Numbered from the stretch's first letter, positions 35,301 through 43,464 are shown. The stretch: DNA of 64,000 nt from Geobacter sp. SVR (GCF_016865365.1 NZ_AP024469.1:1883501-1947500), one strand, 5' to 3'. Notes: generated by a model from the sequence alone, not told the origin. Translations and numbers: made by a program.

Positions 35301-37315
35301 ATGCAACCGAAGCTGATAAATTGATCGCCTACATTCGCGGTACCGACCAGTCCGGCTATCGCACACGCGCAGCAACAATAGCGGGTGCCAACGGAACCTG
35401 GCGTTTGGGAGACATCATCAGTTCGACGCCGAAAATCGAGGGCAACGTTGCGCTCAATTCCTACAACCAGGCCGTGCCGACCGGCTATGCCGACAGTTCC
35501 TACGACAAGTTCGTCAAATCCAATAACTACGGCAACCGCGGCATGGCGTATGTCGGTGCCAACGACGGCATGCTGCACGCTTTCCGGATGGGGGTGCTGA
35601 AGGAACTTACCGACCCCTGCCGCCAGCCGGATGCCGATTCGGCCACCTGTGCCGCGGATAAGTCGCAGCTCAACGACTACACCGTGATTGCGTCCGGTAC
35701 GGAGCAGGGGGCCAATGCAAACGTGAAGGCCGATGCGGCCGACAATATAGGCCGTGAAGAATGGGCCTTCATCCCCCGTCAGGTGCTGCCATACCTGAAA
35801 TTTTTGAGCGAGCCGGATTATCCTCACCTGTTCTATGTGGATGGCAGTCCATTGGTTCTGGACGTGGCCATCAACCAGCACTCCGATTGTACCAATGCCG
35901 GTATCGCCAGCTACTGGGACTGCGCCAAACAGACCAGATACGCGACCGTTTCCGGGACCGCCACGAAGAATCTCGATCTGGCCAATACCAGTTGGCGAAC
36001 CATCCTGATCGGCAGCACCGGTCTGGGGGGCAGCAGTCGTAACCGCGGAGGGGCCGGAGCCTGCGCCGGTGGAGGATCCGACTGTGTCAAGACCCCCATT
36101 GCCGATCTCGGCTACTCGAGTTACTTTGCCCTGGATGTCACCAATCCCCAGGAACCCAAGTTTCTGTGGGAGTTCTTCGGCGATCCCTCTGCCGGAGCTA
36201 CCGCCGCCCTAAAGGGGGGTAATCTCGGTTTTGCCAGCACCGGACCGGTCATCATGCATGTGGGCAGCCCCAACAAGAACGGACGGTGGTTTGCGGTATT
36301 CGCCTCCGGGCCCACCGGCACGATCGATGCGACTAATCATCAATTTCTGGGACGTTCAGACCAGTCACTGCAGCTGTTTATCGTGGATCTGGCTACCGGT
36401 GCCCTGGTAAAAACCATCGACACCGGCATTGCCAATGCCTTTGCCGGCTCTGTTTCCAATTCGGCGATCGACAATGACCGCTCCTTCCCGAGCAAAAGCG
36501 GATTCTATCAGGATGATGCCGCCTATATCGGCTATACCCAGAAGGTGGACAATACCCACTGGACCAGCGGAGGCGTGATCCGGCTGGTGACGAACGAGAG
36601 TCTCGATCCCAATGATCCGGTCAAGCCATGGACCTGGAGCAAGGTGATCGACAATATCGGGCCCGTGACATCGGCCGTGACCAAGATGCAGGACCGGACA
36701 AACGGCAAGCTGTGGCTCTATTTCGGAACCGGTCGCTACTATTACAAAAACGCTACCGAGATCGACGACTCGGACAGCCAGCGCAGGCTTTACGGGCTAC
36801 AGGAACCCTGCTACGATGCCGCAGCGGTAAAAGTTACCCCTTCCTGTACCACCTCGATCAGCGCAGCGAATCTGCTGGACCAGACCAGCAACCCGCTGAC
36901 AGCACTGTCCTCCTCCAACAGGGGATGGTACATCAATCTGGATACATCGGCCCTTAACGACGGGTATTCCTCCGAAAGGGTGATAACCGATCCGGTCGCT
37001 TCGCCCAACGGTGTGGTCTTTTTCACCACCTTCCGTCCCACGGCCGATGTGTGCGGTTACGGCGGCAACTCCTACATCTGGGCCGTGAACTATGCCTCGG
37101 GAGGCGCGCCGGCGTCCAATGCCATGAAAGGCAAGCTGATGATCCAGGTCTCAACCGGCGCCTTTGCCGAAATTTCAATGGCAAGCGGCTTTAACGCCAA
37201 GAACGGACGGCGTTCCGGCAGCGCGATCCAGGGGGTGCCTCCCAAGGCCCAGGGGCTTTCCCTGCTGACAAATCCCAAGCCGGTAAAGAAGATCATCCAT
37301 GTCCAGGAAAAATAG
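32330..37315 (+). CDS. pilY1: PilY1-like type IV pilus-associated protein with Ig-like and vWA domains
   Basis: 1661 residues. Sec signal MRALRLLPLMALAILVMASEAHA, then three Big_5-type Ig-like repeats of about 100 residues (VPYVSSTTPVNNATGINV; PPTVRPSSPASGATNVPL; PPTILSTTPVASATAVPV). Next a von Willebrand A-like domain with the MIDAS start DNSGSM at D379, a calcium-type loop DKNGDGVPD at 776-784, and the C-terminal PilY1 beta-propeller (from about 1040; FALDVTNPQEPKFLWEF, GAND-type repeats). Works as tip adhesin and assembly factor with the minor pilins. Start overlaps the split gene by 4 nt. Confidence 0.93.
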   Translation: MRALRLLPLMALAILVMASEAHAWVPYVSSTTPVNNATGINVNNPIDINFSEMVKWTSVLNNNTYRITVFEDAPNTRFTALSYSPATDASSYRLTPTTALKYSTKYRVVVDYRVTSLSSNQNMGNNNTVTFYFTTGSAPDTVPPTVRPSSPASGATNVPLDTQVVVQFSEPMNAGSVVGAGVFTLNNGVSGTVTYDDSNNTATFAPSSPLSGGTTYTATITTAVTDLAGNRMAFNRTWQFTTLIPDTTPPTILSTTPVASATAVPVSSPISIVFSEAMNPATITSATISVAGVTGTVSYNSGTNTATFTPTSNFNYGTDYTATVSTGVSDLAGNALQSARAWTFTTVQNFTPPNVNEYCQVPPFVAGTGVQPNVLLIVDNSGSMMEFAYKTKGKGGGAGTNADASYNPNTTYYGYFDSAQMYKYTATSGGFFEPDSTKALNLSNFWSGNMLNWLTMRRTDVVRKVLVGGKTTPRSANTANFLTPLESTDRDYYKAYGGSYYKVDAGPTLKLCSSSSCSAFSTTYNVKVFVGNDPPQDGLVLRYSDRIRFGIMFFNGDGSRYENGSNSDRDGGYVAVDIGSTGTNLITQIENTDPSTWTPLGESFYEAVRYFQATTSAYNGGTYSGKDPITSSCQRNFVLVLTDGESTKDQNLPGGAFNNASGNKSNQVTDGYGFNIKTWMDAIAANEGTTSLYATDPGTQGSYYLAGVAYYAHNTDLRSPTVGKSAIAGTQNLTTYTVLAFEDSAIGRKNLQLAAKYGGFDDNNRTGKPDQTGKWDKNGDGVPDTYYEANQGNQLQGALTSAFNDILTRVSSGTAASILNNSEGSGASLLQAVFYPKKTFDNGTEVTWVGELQNLWYYLDPFLQLSSIRVDTVSDYKLSLLDDYVAQFFFDTSTNQTLVRLLRDTTGKGTPLVDLGTYSPDDTANVKSLWRAGRLLWSRNLASDNRTIYTRTGMAAFDTMTDSAGQSTGLADFSSAMKNDATIQGYLRAANATEADKLIAYIRGTDQSGYRTRAATIAGANGTWRLGDIISSTPKIEGNVALNSYNQAVPTGYADSSYDKFVKSNNYGNRGMAYVGANDGMLHAFRMGVLKELTDPCRQPDADSATCAADKSQLNDYTVIASGTEQGANANVKADAADNIGREEWAFIPRQVLPYLKFLSEPDYPHLFYVDGSPLVLDVAINQHSDCTNAGIASYWDCAKQTRYATVSGTATKNLDLANTSWRTILIGSTGLGGSSRNRGGAGACAGGGSDCVKTPIADLGYSSYFALDVTNPQEPKFLWEFFGDPSAGATAALKGGNLGFASTGPVIMHVGSPNKNGRWFAVFASGPTGTIDATNHQFLGRSDQSLQLFIVDLATGALVKTIDTGIANAFAGSVSNSAIDNDRSFPSKSGFYQDDAAYIGYTQKVDNTHWTSGGVIRLVTNESLDPNDPVKPWTWSKVIDNIGPVTSAVTKMQDRTNGKLWLYFGTGRYYYKNATEIDDSDSQRRLYGLQEPCYDAAAVKVTPSCTTSISAANLLDQTSNPLTALSSSNRGWYINLDTSALNDGYSSERVITDPVASPNGVVFFTTFRPTADVCGYGGNSYIWAVNYASGGAPASNAMKGKLMIQVSTGAFAEISMASGFNAKNGRRSGSAIQGVPPKAQGLSLLTNPKPVKKIIHVQEK

Positions 37316-37346
37316 ACGGTATGGTCCGCAAGGGGGAAAGATAGGT

Positions 37347-37829
37347 ATGAATGCGCGCGGTTTTTCCTTGACCGAGCTGATCGTGGTGATCGGCCTGATA
37401 TCCACCCTGGTGGCGATCAGTACCATCAGCTTCAACAGCTGGCAGAAAAAGTACAACATTGAGGCCCAAGTGAAGGAGATGCTGGTGGACCTGGACGGAG
37501 TGCGCTTGTCCGCCATCCAGACCAAGAAACAGCATACGGTGGTCCTGAATCCGACCAGCTATACCGTCTGGCGCTATAGCAGCGAGGCGGATTTGGTCGG
37601 TACGCAGGTTTTCAGCAAGAGCCTCAAGTACCCGATTCAGCAGTTTTCCAAAGGTGCCCTTTCGGATTTCAGCAACCCAAAAATCGCCTTCGATGACCGT
37701 GGATACACCACCAACCTCCTTACCATAGCGGTGGGAGCTGGTCTGGCGGATCCTGCCTACAACTGTCTGGGAATCCATAATGCGCGGGTGAACATGGGGA
37801 AGATCACTGGTGACAACTGTGTCTTTTGA
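37347..37829 (+). CDS. Minor pilin / pseudopilin (FimT/FimU-like)
   Basis: 160 residues from ATG 37347 (GGGGAAAG upstream). Class III signal NARG|FSLTELIVVIGLISTLVAISTI with the conserved Glu5 of the mature protein, then NSWQKKYNIEAQVKEMLVDLDGVRLSAIQTKKQH, typical of FimT/FimU N-terminal helix. Processed by PilD; the mature part is periplasmic. First of four overlapping or close minor-pilin genes after pilY1. Its last 20 nt overlap the next gene. Confidence 0.85.
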   Translation: MNARGFSLTELIVVIGLISTLVAISTISFNSWQKKYNIEAQVKEMLVDLDGVRLSAIQTKKQHTVVLNPTSYTVWRYSSEADLVGTQVFSKSLKYPIQQFSKGALSDFSNPKIAFDDRGYTTNLLTIAVGAGLADPAYNCLGIHNARVNMGKITGDNCVF

Positions 37830-38205
37830 TAACAAAGGCTTTACCCTGATCGAGTTCCTGGTTGCGATCGTGATCCTGATGGTGGGGCTGCTGGGGTTGC
37901 TGCAGACGGTCAACTACGCCATCGTCCACAACACCACCAATGCGCTGCGGCAGGAGGCCCTGGTGCTGGCGGACGAACGGATGAACCTGGAAAAGGCCAA
38001 GCCCTACGCCCTGATCCAGGCCCCGTATCTGAGAAACTTCTCTTCCAGCAGGGTCGTCAACGGCGGTTTCAGGATGTATTCGGTGGCACAGAACAACACG
38101 GCGCTGGCTTCACCGACAAAGAACATCGACATACAGGTTTCCTGGCGCTACAAGAACCAGCGTTTCACCCATTCTATCTCGTCGCTGGTATCCCAGCCCC
38201 AGTAG
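37810..38205 (+). CDS. pilV: Minor pilin PilV-like
   Basis: 131 residues from GTG 37810 (GGGGAAG 7 nt before; GTG 37819 is an alternative). Prepilin signal DNKG|FTLIEFLVAIVILMVGLLGLLQTVNYA with Glu5; the VGLLGLLQ helix is typical of PilV. Overlaps the FimT-like gene. Forms, with the other minor pilins and PilY1, the priming complex at the pilus tip (family knowledge). Confidence 0.85.
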   Translation: MTTVSFDNKGFTLIEFLVAIVILMVGLLGLLQTVNYAIVHNTTNALRQEALVLADERMNLEKAKPYALIQAPYLRNFSSSRVVNGGFRMYSVAQNNTALASPTKNIDIQVSWRYKNQRFTHSISSLVSQPQ

Positions 38206-38221
38206 CCCGGAGGATTTGTTT

Positions 38222-39475
38222 ATGCTGAACTCCCGCAAGGGATTCACCCTGGTCGAGCTGCTGGTCGTGATGTCGGTCTTCATCGTCATCGTCATGATAA
38301 CGGGGGACTCCTTCAAGACCATTCTCACCCAGATGACCAAGATTACCCGATCGGAAGAGAGCAACATCGAAGGGGTGGTGGGGCTGGAGATGTTCCGCCA
38401 CGACCTGCAGCAGGTAGGCTTCGGACTGCCATTCTCGTTCCTGGCCCCGATCAGCTATTCTGAGGCCAGCGGCACCCCGGCCAGCGACTACAATGACGGC
38501 ACCGGTACTACTGCCAGCAAGGTTCCGCGTGCGGTGGTGGCCGGGGACAATCTCGCTGCAACGAGCGGCAGCTACAACATTATCGCAGGCACCGATTACC
38601 TCGCTCTGAAAGGCACGACCCTCGGTCAGAACCAAGCCTCCCAGAAATGGACCTACATGCCCTACACCAGTGGCATTACCTTCAAAAAGAAACGCCGCAT
38701 CTGGAATTCCAACGACCTTGCCAGTGACGATCGTGTGATCGTGGTGAAGAAGGTCTTTTCGGGCAGTACCTATTCCAGCCAACTTATCACCAAGGATGCG
38801 GCAACCTACTGGACCCATTTCAATGCCGACAACAGCTTTTCCGATGGTGAATTCAGTCCGACTCTGCCGGAAGAGGTGTACTATATCTATGGCATCAGGT
38901 CGAAGGATGACGATAATAACGATAGTAATGATATCAGTATGCCCTTCAACCGGGCGGATTACTTTGTGTCATCGCCGGCGAACGCAGCCAAGAAGCCTGC
39001 CTTTTGCGCCCCTTCCACAGGAATTTTATACAAGGCAACCGTGAACCAGTCGGATGGAGGCTTGTACTACATCCCCCTGGTGGACTGCATCGCCGACATG
39101 CAGGTGGTGTTCGGCTGGGATGTGGATGACGGCCAGGGCAACGAAGGGCAGGACGGCGTGGTGGAAACCTTTTCAACACCGCTCGGCACCGGAGGAGACA
39201 TTACCGTGTCGCCGGGCAGCAATCGGGACCGGGTCACCAGTGCCATGGCCGATCCTGAAAAACTGCGCAACTCTCTGAAAATCATCAAGGTCTACTTATT
39301 GGCCCAGATAGGACGCAAAGATCCCAACTACCAGAGCCCGGCTTCGTTTGCCGTAGGCGATGCCGCCAATGACGCCATTTCCAAGACCTATGCCCTTTCT
39401 TCGGAAATGCGGAACTACCACTGGAAGGTATACCGGATCGTCGTGCGTCCCAAAAACCTGCTGGCGAACCAGTGA
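38222..39475 (+). CDS. pilW: Minor pilin PilW-like
   Basis: 417 residues from ATG 38222 (GGAGG 8 nt upstream). Prepilin signal NSRKG|FTLVELLVVMSVFIVIVMITGDSF, large C-terminal globular region as in PilW. FRHDLQQVGFGLP matches the family. Encoded between pilV and pilX, in the order expected. Confidence 0.88.
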   Translation: MLNSRKGFTLVELLVVMSVFIVIVMITGDSFKTILTQMTKITRSEESNIEGVVGLEMFRHDLQQVGFGLPFSFLAPISYSEASGTPASDYNDGTGTTASKVPRAVVAGDNLAATSGSYNIIAGTDYLALKGTTLGQNQASQKWTYMPYTSGITFKKKRRIWNSNDLASDDRVIVVKKVFSGSTYSSQLITKDAATYWTHFNADNSFSDGEFSPTLPEEVYYIYGIRSKDDDNNDSNDISMPFNRADYFVSSPANAAKKPAFCAPSTGILYKATVNQSDGGLYYIPLVDCIADMQVVFGWDVDDGQGNEGQDGVVETFSTPLGTGGDITVSPGSNRDRVTSAMADPEKLRNSLKIIKVYLLAQIGRKDPNYQSPASFAVGDAANDAISKTYALSSEMRNYHWKVYRIVVRPKNLLANQ

Positions 39476-39492
39476 ACGCGGGGAAAACTTCA

Positions 39493-40110
39493 ATGAAGCG
39501 CTTGCTAGCCAATCAAGAGGGGGTGGCCCTGGTTACCTCCCTGTGTATGACCCTGATCTCCCTGACCATCGTCATGGCAGTCATGTACATGGTCAGTCGC
39601 AACATCGAGCAGGCCGGGGCATCCAAACGGTACAAGACGGCCCTGGAAGCATCGTACGGCGGCACGGACATGGTCATTAAGGATATCCTGCCGTACATAC
39701 TTTCCGATTTCAATTCTGCGAAGCTGAATACCGACCTCGAGTCGCGATACAGTGGCGTTTCCCTCGCTGTTACTGCGACGGCCGCCTGTCTTCAGGACAA
39801 GGCCACCAAGGGAACCAAGGACTGGGACCCTGCCTGCAGCAGCGGTCTGACCCCGACCTCCGGACCGGATATGACCATGCAGCTTCAGGCCAGCGGAGGA
39901 CAGCCCTATACCGTCTATACCAAGATAGTGGACACGGTTTCGGGGAATACCGACATGACCGGTCTTCAACTGGAAGGTGCCGGTGTTGCCGAGACACTGT
40001 CCGTTATTACACCGCAACATGTTCCCTATGTGTACCGTCTGGAGGTACAGGCACAACGTTCCGCAAATGCCGCGGAACAGGCCAATATGTCCGTGATGTA
40101 TGCGTACTGA
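39493..40110 (+). CDS. pilX: PilX-like minor pilin
   Basis: 205 residues from ATG 39493 (GGGGAAAA upstream); GTG 39472 would overlap the pilW stop but has no ribosome site. Starts MKRLLANQEGVALVTSLCMTLISLTIVMAVMYMVSRNIEQAG: the N-Q-E-G-V-A-L-V form is that of PilX N-terminal domains and lacks Glu5. The body has K-Y-KTALEASYGGTDMV-type sequence (RYKTALEASYGGTDM), shared with PilX. Last gene of the pilY1 unit. Confidence 0.82.
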   Translation: MKRLLANQEGVALVTSLCMTLISLTIVMAVMYMVSRNIEQAGASKRYKTALEASYGGTDMVIKDILPYILSDFNSAKLNTDLESRYSGVSLAVTATAACLQDKATKGTKDWDPACSSGLTPTSGPDMTMQLQASGGQPYTVYTKIVDTVSGNTDMTGLQLEGAGVAETLSVITPQHVPYVYRLEVQAQRSANAAEQANMSVMYAY

Positions 40111-40135
40111 ACGACGGGCTTTTAATATTTACTTT

Positions 40136-40163
40136 TTGAACGGTCTACGTTATATGACATAAC
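40136..40163 (+). promoter_or_regulatory. Candidate promoter for the riboswitch-pilM transcript
   Basis: TTGAAC (40136-40141), 16-nt spacer, CATAAC (40158-40163). A start near 40170 would leave a leader that includes the whole aptamer. Confidence 0.3.
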
Positions 40164-40199
40164 AACAGCAGCGTCACGCTGGCGAGCGCTCCACAAAAA

Positions 40200-40287
40200 A
40201 TTGATAGACGACAATACTAAACCATCCGCGAGGGTGGGACGGAAAGCCCATTGGGTCTCCCTGAGACAGCCGGGTCGCCGAAATATC
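40200..40287 (+). ncRNA. GEMM-I-type cyclic-dinucleotide riboswitch aptamer
   Basis: The core ACTAAACCATCC (40215-40226), GAGGGTGGGACGGAAAGCC (40229-40247) and ACAGCCGGGTCGCCGAAA (40266-40283) matches the GEMM-I consensus AAACC...GGTGGGACGCAAAGCC...GGGTTACCGA, with a short P3 hairpin GTCTC-CCT-GAGAC. P1 may be GATA (40203-40206) with TATC (40284-40287). The base aligned to G20 of the Vibrio Vc2 aptamer (third before AAACC) is A, which in Geobacter GEMM-Ib RNAs goes with cGAMP recognition. The 3' end lies inside a terminator. Confidence 0.85.
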
Positions 40288-40327
40288 TTCAGTTACGAGA
40301 GATAGGCGACCCGGTTTTTTGTTTTTT
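40270..40327 (+). terminator. Riboswitch expression platform: intrinsic terminator
   Basis: CCGGGTCGCC (40270-40279), part of the aptamer's 3' strand, pairs perfectly with GGCGACCCGG (40305-40314), and 13 bases rich in T follow. Ligand binding that holds the aptamer strand would prevent the terminator, so the simplest reading is an ON switch. Confidence 0.85.
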
Positions 40328-40372
40328 TGCGTCACTTTTTTCTAATCTGTTATATAACTTCATATAAAAGAC

Positions 40373-40423
40373 TTGACATTGGAGCCATTTGTAGTATTTG
40401 TGAGGCCCACTATCATAGTCAAG
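40373..40423 (+). promoter_or_regulatory. Possible internal promoter with operator-like repeats before the HTH gene
   Basis: TTGACA (40373-40378) is a perfect -35; TATTTG (40395-40400) is a poor -10 at 16 nt. ACTAT-C-ATAGT (40409-40419) and CTTGAC/GTCAAG (40372-40377, 40418-40423) are small inverted repeats around it. If real, it bypasses the riboswitch. Confidence 0.3.
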
Positions 40424-40432
40424 GATACCTAT

Positions 40433-40627
40433 ATGAGCCAAAATAACAGTGTAAAAGCAATCAGGGAGGCACGTTTGCTGAGCAAGGCCGAATTGGCCCG
40501 CAAGGCGGGCGTATCGGCACTCACGATCGACAGGGTGGAGCGTGGCGAGAAATGCCGCCTCGAAACCATGCGAAAGATCATCTTCGCCCTTGGATACACC
40601 CTGGAGGAAAAGGACAAGGTTTTTTAA
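40433..40627 (+). CDS. Small XRE-type helix-turn-helix protein
   Basis: 64 residues from ATG 40433. Essentially a single HTH: VKAIREARLLSKAELARKAGVSALTIDRVERGEKCRLETMRKIIFALGY. Lies between the riboswitch terminator and pilM (24 nt apart), so it is presumably the first gene of the riboswitch-controlled pilMNOPQ transcript. Could autoregulate through the repeats upstream or regulate pili. Too short to include a ligand domain. Confidence 0.85.
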   Translation: MSQNNSVKAIREARLLSKAELARKAGVSALTIDRVERGEKCRLETMRKIIFALGYTLEEKDKVF

Positions 40628-40651
40628 GTCTAACGCTGGACAGGACCCACC

Positions 40652-41704
40652 ATGCTTCTCTTCAACAAGAACAGAGACCTGATCGGCATCGACATCGGCT
40701 CCAGCTCTCTCAAGCTGATGCAGCTCAAAGAGCAGAAGGGAGCATACCAGCTCCTGAATGTCGGATTGGTGCCGCTTCCGCCGGAAGCCATCGTTGACAA
40801 TACCCTCATGGACAGCGCCTCGATTGCCAGTGCCATCAAAGGGCTGGTCGCCAGCCTGGGGGTCAAGATCAAGGATGCGGCATGCTCCGTATCGGGCAAT
40901 TCAGTTATCATCCGCAAGATTTCGGTTCCCGCCATGCCTGTCGGCCAGCTTGAAGACCAGATCACCTGGGAGGCCGAGCAGTATATCCCCTTTGATATCA
41001 ACGACGTGAACATTGATTTCCAGGTCCTGTCCGACAGCGGCGACCAGTCCAGGATGGATGTCCTGCTTGTGGCCAGCAAAAAGGATATCATCAACGACTA
41101 TGCGGCGGTTTTCAGCGAATCAGGACTGCGTCTGTCCGTGGTCGACGTCGATTCCTTTGCCGTTCAGAACGCCTTCGAAGTCAACCATGAGGCGGGACCC
41201 GAAGAAGTCCTGGCACTGATCAACATCGGCGCCAGCGTCATGAACATCAATATAGTGAAAGAAGGGGTTTCCCTGTTTACGCGCGACGCGCAGATGGGGG
41301 GAAATCTCTATACCGAGGAGATCCAGAAACAGTTGGGCGTGAGCCGCGACGAGGCCGAATCCATGAAGCTGCTGGCCCGTGAAACCCTCCACGCGCCGCT
41401 GCTGGGGGTGCTGGCAAACGTCAACGAGACCATCACGCAAGAGGTCAGACGTTCGCTCGATTTCTACAATTCAACGGCCAGTGAGGAACGGATTGCGAGG
41501 GTCTTTCTCAGCGGCGGCTGTTCCAAGGTCTGCAATCTGCGAGAGACAATCGGGGACAAACTGGGATTGTCGGTGGAGATGCTCAATCCCTTTCTGAAGC
41601 TCAGATACAATGAGAAGGACTTCGATCCGGAGTATCTCCAGGAGATTGCGCCCCTGATGGCGGTGACTGTGGGGCTGGCCATAAGAAGGGTAGGGGACAA
41701 ATGA
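40652..41704 (+). CDS. pilM: Type IV pilus assembly ATPase-like protein PilM
   Basis: 350 residues, actin-like fold: IGIDIGSSSLKLMQL (phosphate 1), SVVDVDSFAVQNAFE, LINIGASVMNINIV (phosphate 2), VFLSGGCSKVCNL (adenosine). Cytoplasmic; binds the N-terminal tail of PilN. Overlaps pilN by 4 nt. Confidence 0.95.
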   Translation: MLLFNKNRDLIGIDIGSSSLKLMQLKEQKGAYQLLNVGLVPLPPEAIVDNTLMDSASIASAIKGLVASLGVKIKDAACSVSGNSVIIRKISVPAMPVGQLEDQITWEAEQYIPFDINDVNIDFQVLSDSGDQSRMDVLLVASKKDIINDYAAVFSESGLRLSVVDVDSFAVQNAFEVNHEAGPEEVLALINIGASVMNINIVKEGVSLFTRDAQMGGNLYTEEIQKQLGVSRDEAESMKLLARETLHAPLLGVLANVNETITQEVRRSLDFYNSTASEERIARVFLSGGCSKVCNLRETIGDKLGLSVEMLNPFLKLRYNEKDFDPEYLQEIAPLMAVTVGLAIRRVGDK

Positions 41705-42291
41705 TCCGGATCAATCTCTTACCAGTACGTGCCGCCCGGAAAAAAGAAACCGCCGTCCAGCAGGTGGCGCTGTTTTGCATGAGCCTCATCCTGGTCCTGG
41801 CGATAGTCCTGGCCATGTATATGATCAAACGCGCCCAGATAGCAAGCACGCACCAGGAAATAGCCGCTGCCACTGTCAGGATCAAAGAGCTGAAAGCAAA
41901 GATAGGCAAGCTGGAGGCGCTCAAAAACCTCAAGGAACAGGTCAGAAAAAAACTGGACGTGCTGGCCCAACTGCGCAGGAACAAATCCGGGCCTGCTCAT
42001 CGCCTGGCCACCCTGAGCGATATCACTCCCGATCAGTTATGGCTGACTGCCTACAGCGAATCGGGTGCGGACATCAAACTTTCGGGACTGGCCCTGAACG
42101 AAGATCTGATCGCTACCTTCATGCGCAGCCTTGATGCATCCTCGGATTACACGGGAGTCGAATTGGTGGTGTCCGAGCAGAGCGAAGCCGGCGGGACGAA
42201 ATTGAAGCGTTTCGACATTACCTGCAAGCTGCGGCTTCCCGAACCGGCCAAGGTCCAGGATCCGGCTCCCGCAGCAGTGCCGAAGACATAG
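41701..42291 (+). CDS. pilN: Type IV pilus assembly protein PilN
   Basis: 196 residues. MIRINLLPVRA at the start is the PilM-binding motif; one membrane helix (VALFCMSLILVLAIVLAMYMI) then a periplasmic coiled coil (IRIKELKAKIGKLEALKNLKEQV) and a ferredoxin-like domain. Overlaps pilM by 4 nt. Confidence 0.95.
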   Translation: MIRINLLPVRAARKKETAVQQVALFCMSLILVLAIVLAMYMIKRAQIASTHQEIAAATVRIKELKAKIGKLEALKNLKEQVRKKLDVLAQLRRNKSGPAHRLATLSDITPDQLWLTAYSESGADIKLSGLALNEDLIATFMRSLDASSDYTGVELVVSEQSEAGGTKLKRFDITCKLRLPEPAKVQDPAPAAVPKT

Positions 42292-42319
42292 CACATTACC
42301 CGTCAGAACGGATTTGACC

Positions 42320-42925
42320 ATGGATCCACAGGTAGAAAAAATACTGAAGCTGCCGACACGGCAGAAAATCATCATCCTGGTGCTCGCCTCAGCGCTCGAG
42401 GCGGCGGCACTGGTGTGGTTCCTGTATATGCCGAAGTACGACGAGCATCAGAATCTCAAGGCTGAACTGACCAAACTGCAGACTGAGATCGATGAGAAGA
42501 CCAGGATTTCGGCCAATCTGCCGCGCCTTCAGATGGAATATGACAAGCTCGATCGCGAGCTGGCCCAGGCGCTGACCGAGCTGCCGAACTCGAAGGAAAT
42601 TCCTTCGCTCCTTACCAGCATCACCACGCTCGGAAAAAATGCCGGGCTGGAGTTTCTGGTGTTCCGCCCCAAACCGGAGAGCGTCAAGGATTTCTACGCC
42701 GAGGTGCCGGTTGACATCTCCGTTTCCGGCTCGTATTACAGCGTCGCCAATTTCTTTGCTGCGGTTTCCAATCTTCCCCGTATCGTCAACATCACCAATG
42801 TGGCCTTTGCCGATATAAAAAACGTAAATAACAGGGTCATGACCAGGGTGAACTGCCTGGCCACCACCTTCCGGTTCCTCGATAAGAAAGAGATCAAGGA
42901 TGACAAGAAAGCTCCCCAGAAGTAG
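42320..42925 (+). CDS. pilO: Type IV pilus assembly protein PilO
   Basis: 201 residues from ATG 42320. One membrane helix (QKIIILVLASALEAAALVWFLY), coiled coil (NLKAELTKLQTEIDEKTRISANLPRL), periplasmic PilO domain (SLLTSITTLGKNAGLEFLVFRP, VPVDISVSGSYYSVANFFAAVSNLPRIVNI). Pairs with PilN and binds PilP. Its end overlaps pilP by 26 nt. Confidence 0.95.
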   Translation: MDPQVEKILKLPTRQKIIILVLASALEAAALVWFLYMPKYDEHQNLKAELTKLQTEIDEKTRISANLPRLQMEYDKLDRELAQALTELPNSKEIPSLLTSITTLGKNAGLEFLVFRPKPESVKDFYAEVPVDISVSGSYYSVANFFAAVSNLPRIVNITNVAFADIKNVNNRVMTRVNCLATTFRFLDKKEIKDDKKAPQK

Positions 42926-43454
42926 CCTCCGGCCCGGTATCGTAGCGGCTGTCCTGCTGGCAGTGGCCATTGGTCAGGGGTGCAGCAAAGACACGCCTCA
43001 GGCGCCTGTCCAGCCGGCCAAGCCGGCCTCCGAGCCTGCCAAACAGCAGGTCAAGGCGGTGCAAGCGGCGGTTTCCTCCGCCATGCACCCCTCCACCATG
43101 CCGGGAACCCAGTTCGATTTCAGCAACAAGAAAGACCCCTTCAAGCCTTTTGTCGTTGTCAAGGCTGCACCAATCGTCAGTCCAACCAAGGCATCGTATC
43201 TGCCGATCCACAGCTTCGATGTCAACCAGTTCAGGCTGATCGGAATCATCACCGGCGGCAGGCAGAATCAGGCAATGGTTGTTGATCCGAACGGCAAGGG
43301 CTACGTGTTGAAAGTCGGCATGACGATCGGAAGAGGCGAAGGCAGGATTACTGCCATTACCGACAGGGGCGTGCAGGTGCTTGAACAGTTCAGAGACGAT
43401 AACGGCAGGGTGCGCAGAGAGCATATCAGCCTGACCCTTCCCAAGAAACAATAA
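42900..43454 (+). CDS. pilP: Type IV pilus assembly lipoprotein PilP
   Basis: 184 residues. Lipobox VAIGQGC|SKD for lipid attachment. A Pro/Ala-rich linker (APVQPAKPASEPAKQQVKA) precedes the C-terminal beta-sandwich (FRLIGIITGGRQNQAMVVDPNGKGYVLKVGMTIG). Links PilNO to the secretin PilQ. Confidence 0.93.
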   Translation: MTRKLPRSSLRPGIVAAVLLAVAIGQGCSKDTPQAPVQPAKPASEPAKQQVKAVQAAVSSAMHPSTMPGTQFDFSNKKDPFKPFVVVKAAPIVSPTKASYLPIHSFDVNQFRLIGIITGGRQNQAMVVDPNGKGYVLKVGMTIGRGEGRITAITDRGVQVLEQFRDDNGRVRREHISLTLPKKQ

Positions 43455-43464
43455 GGAGTTCCAC

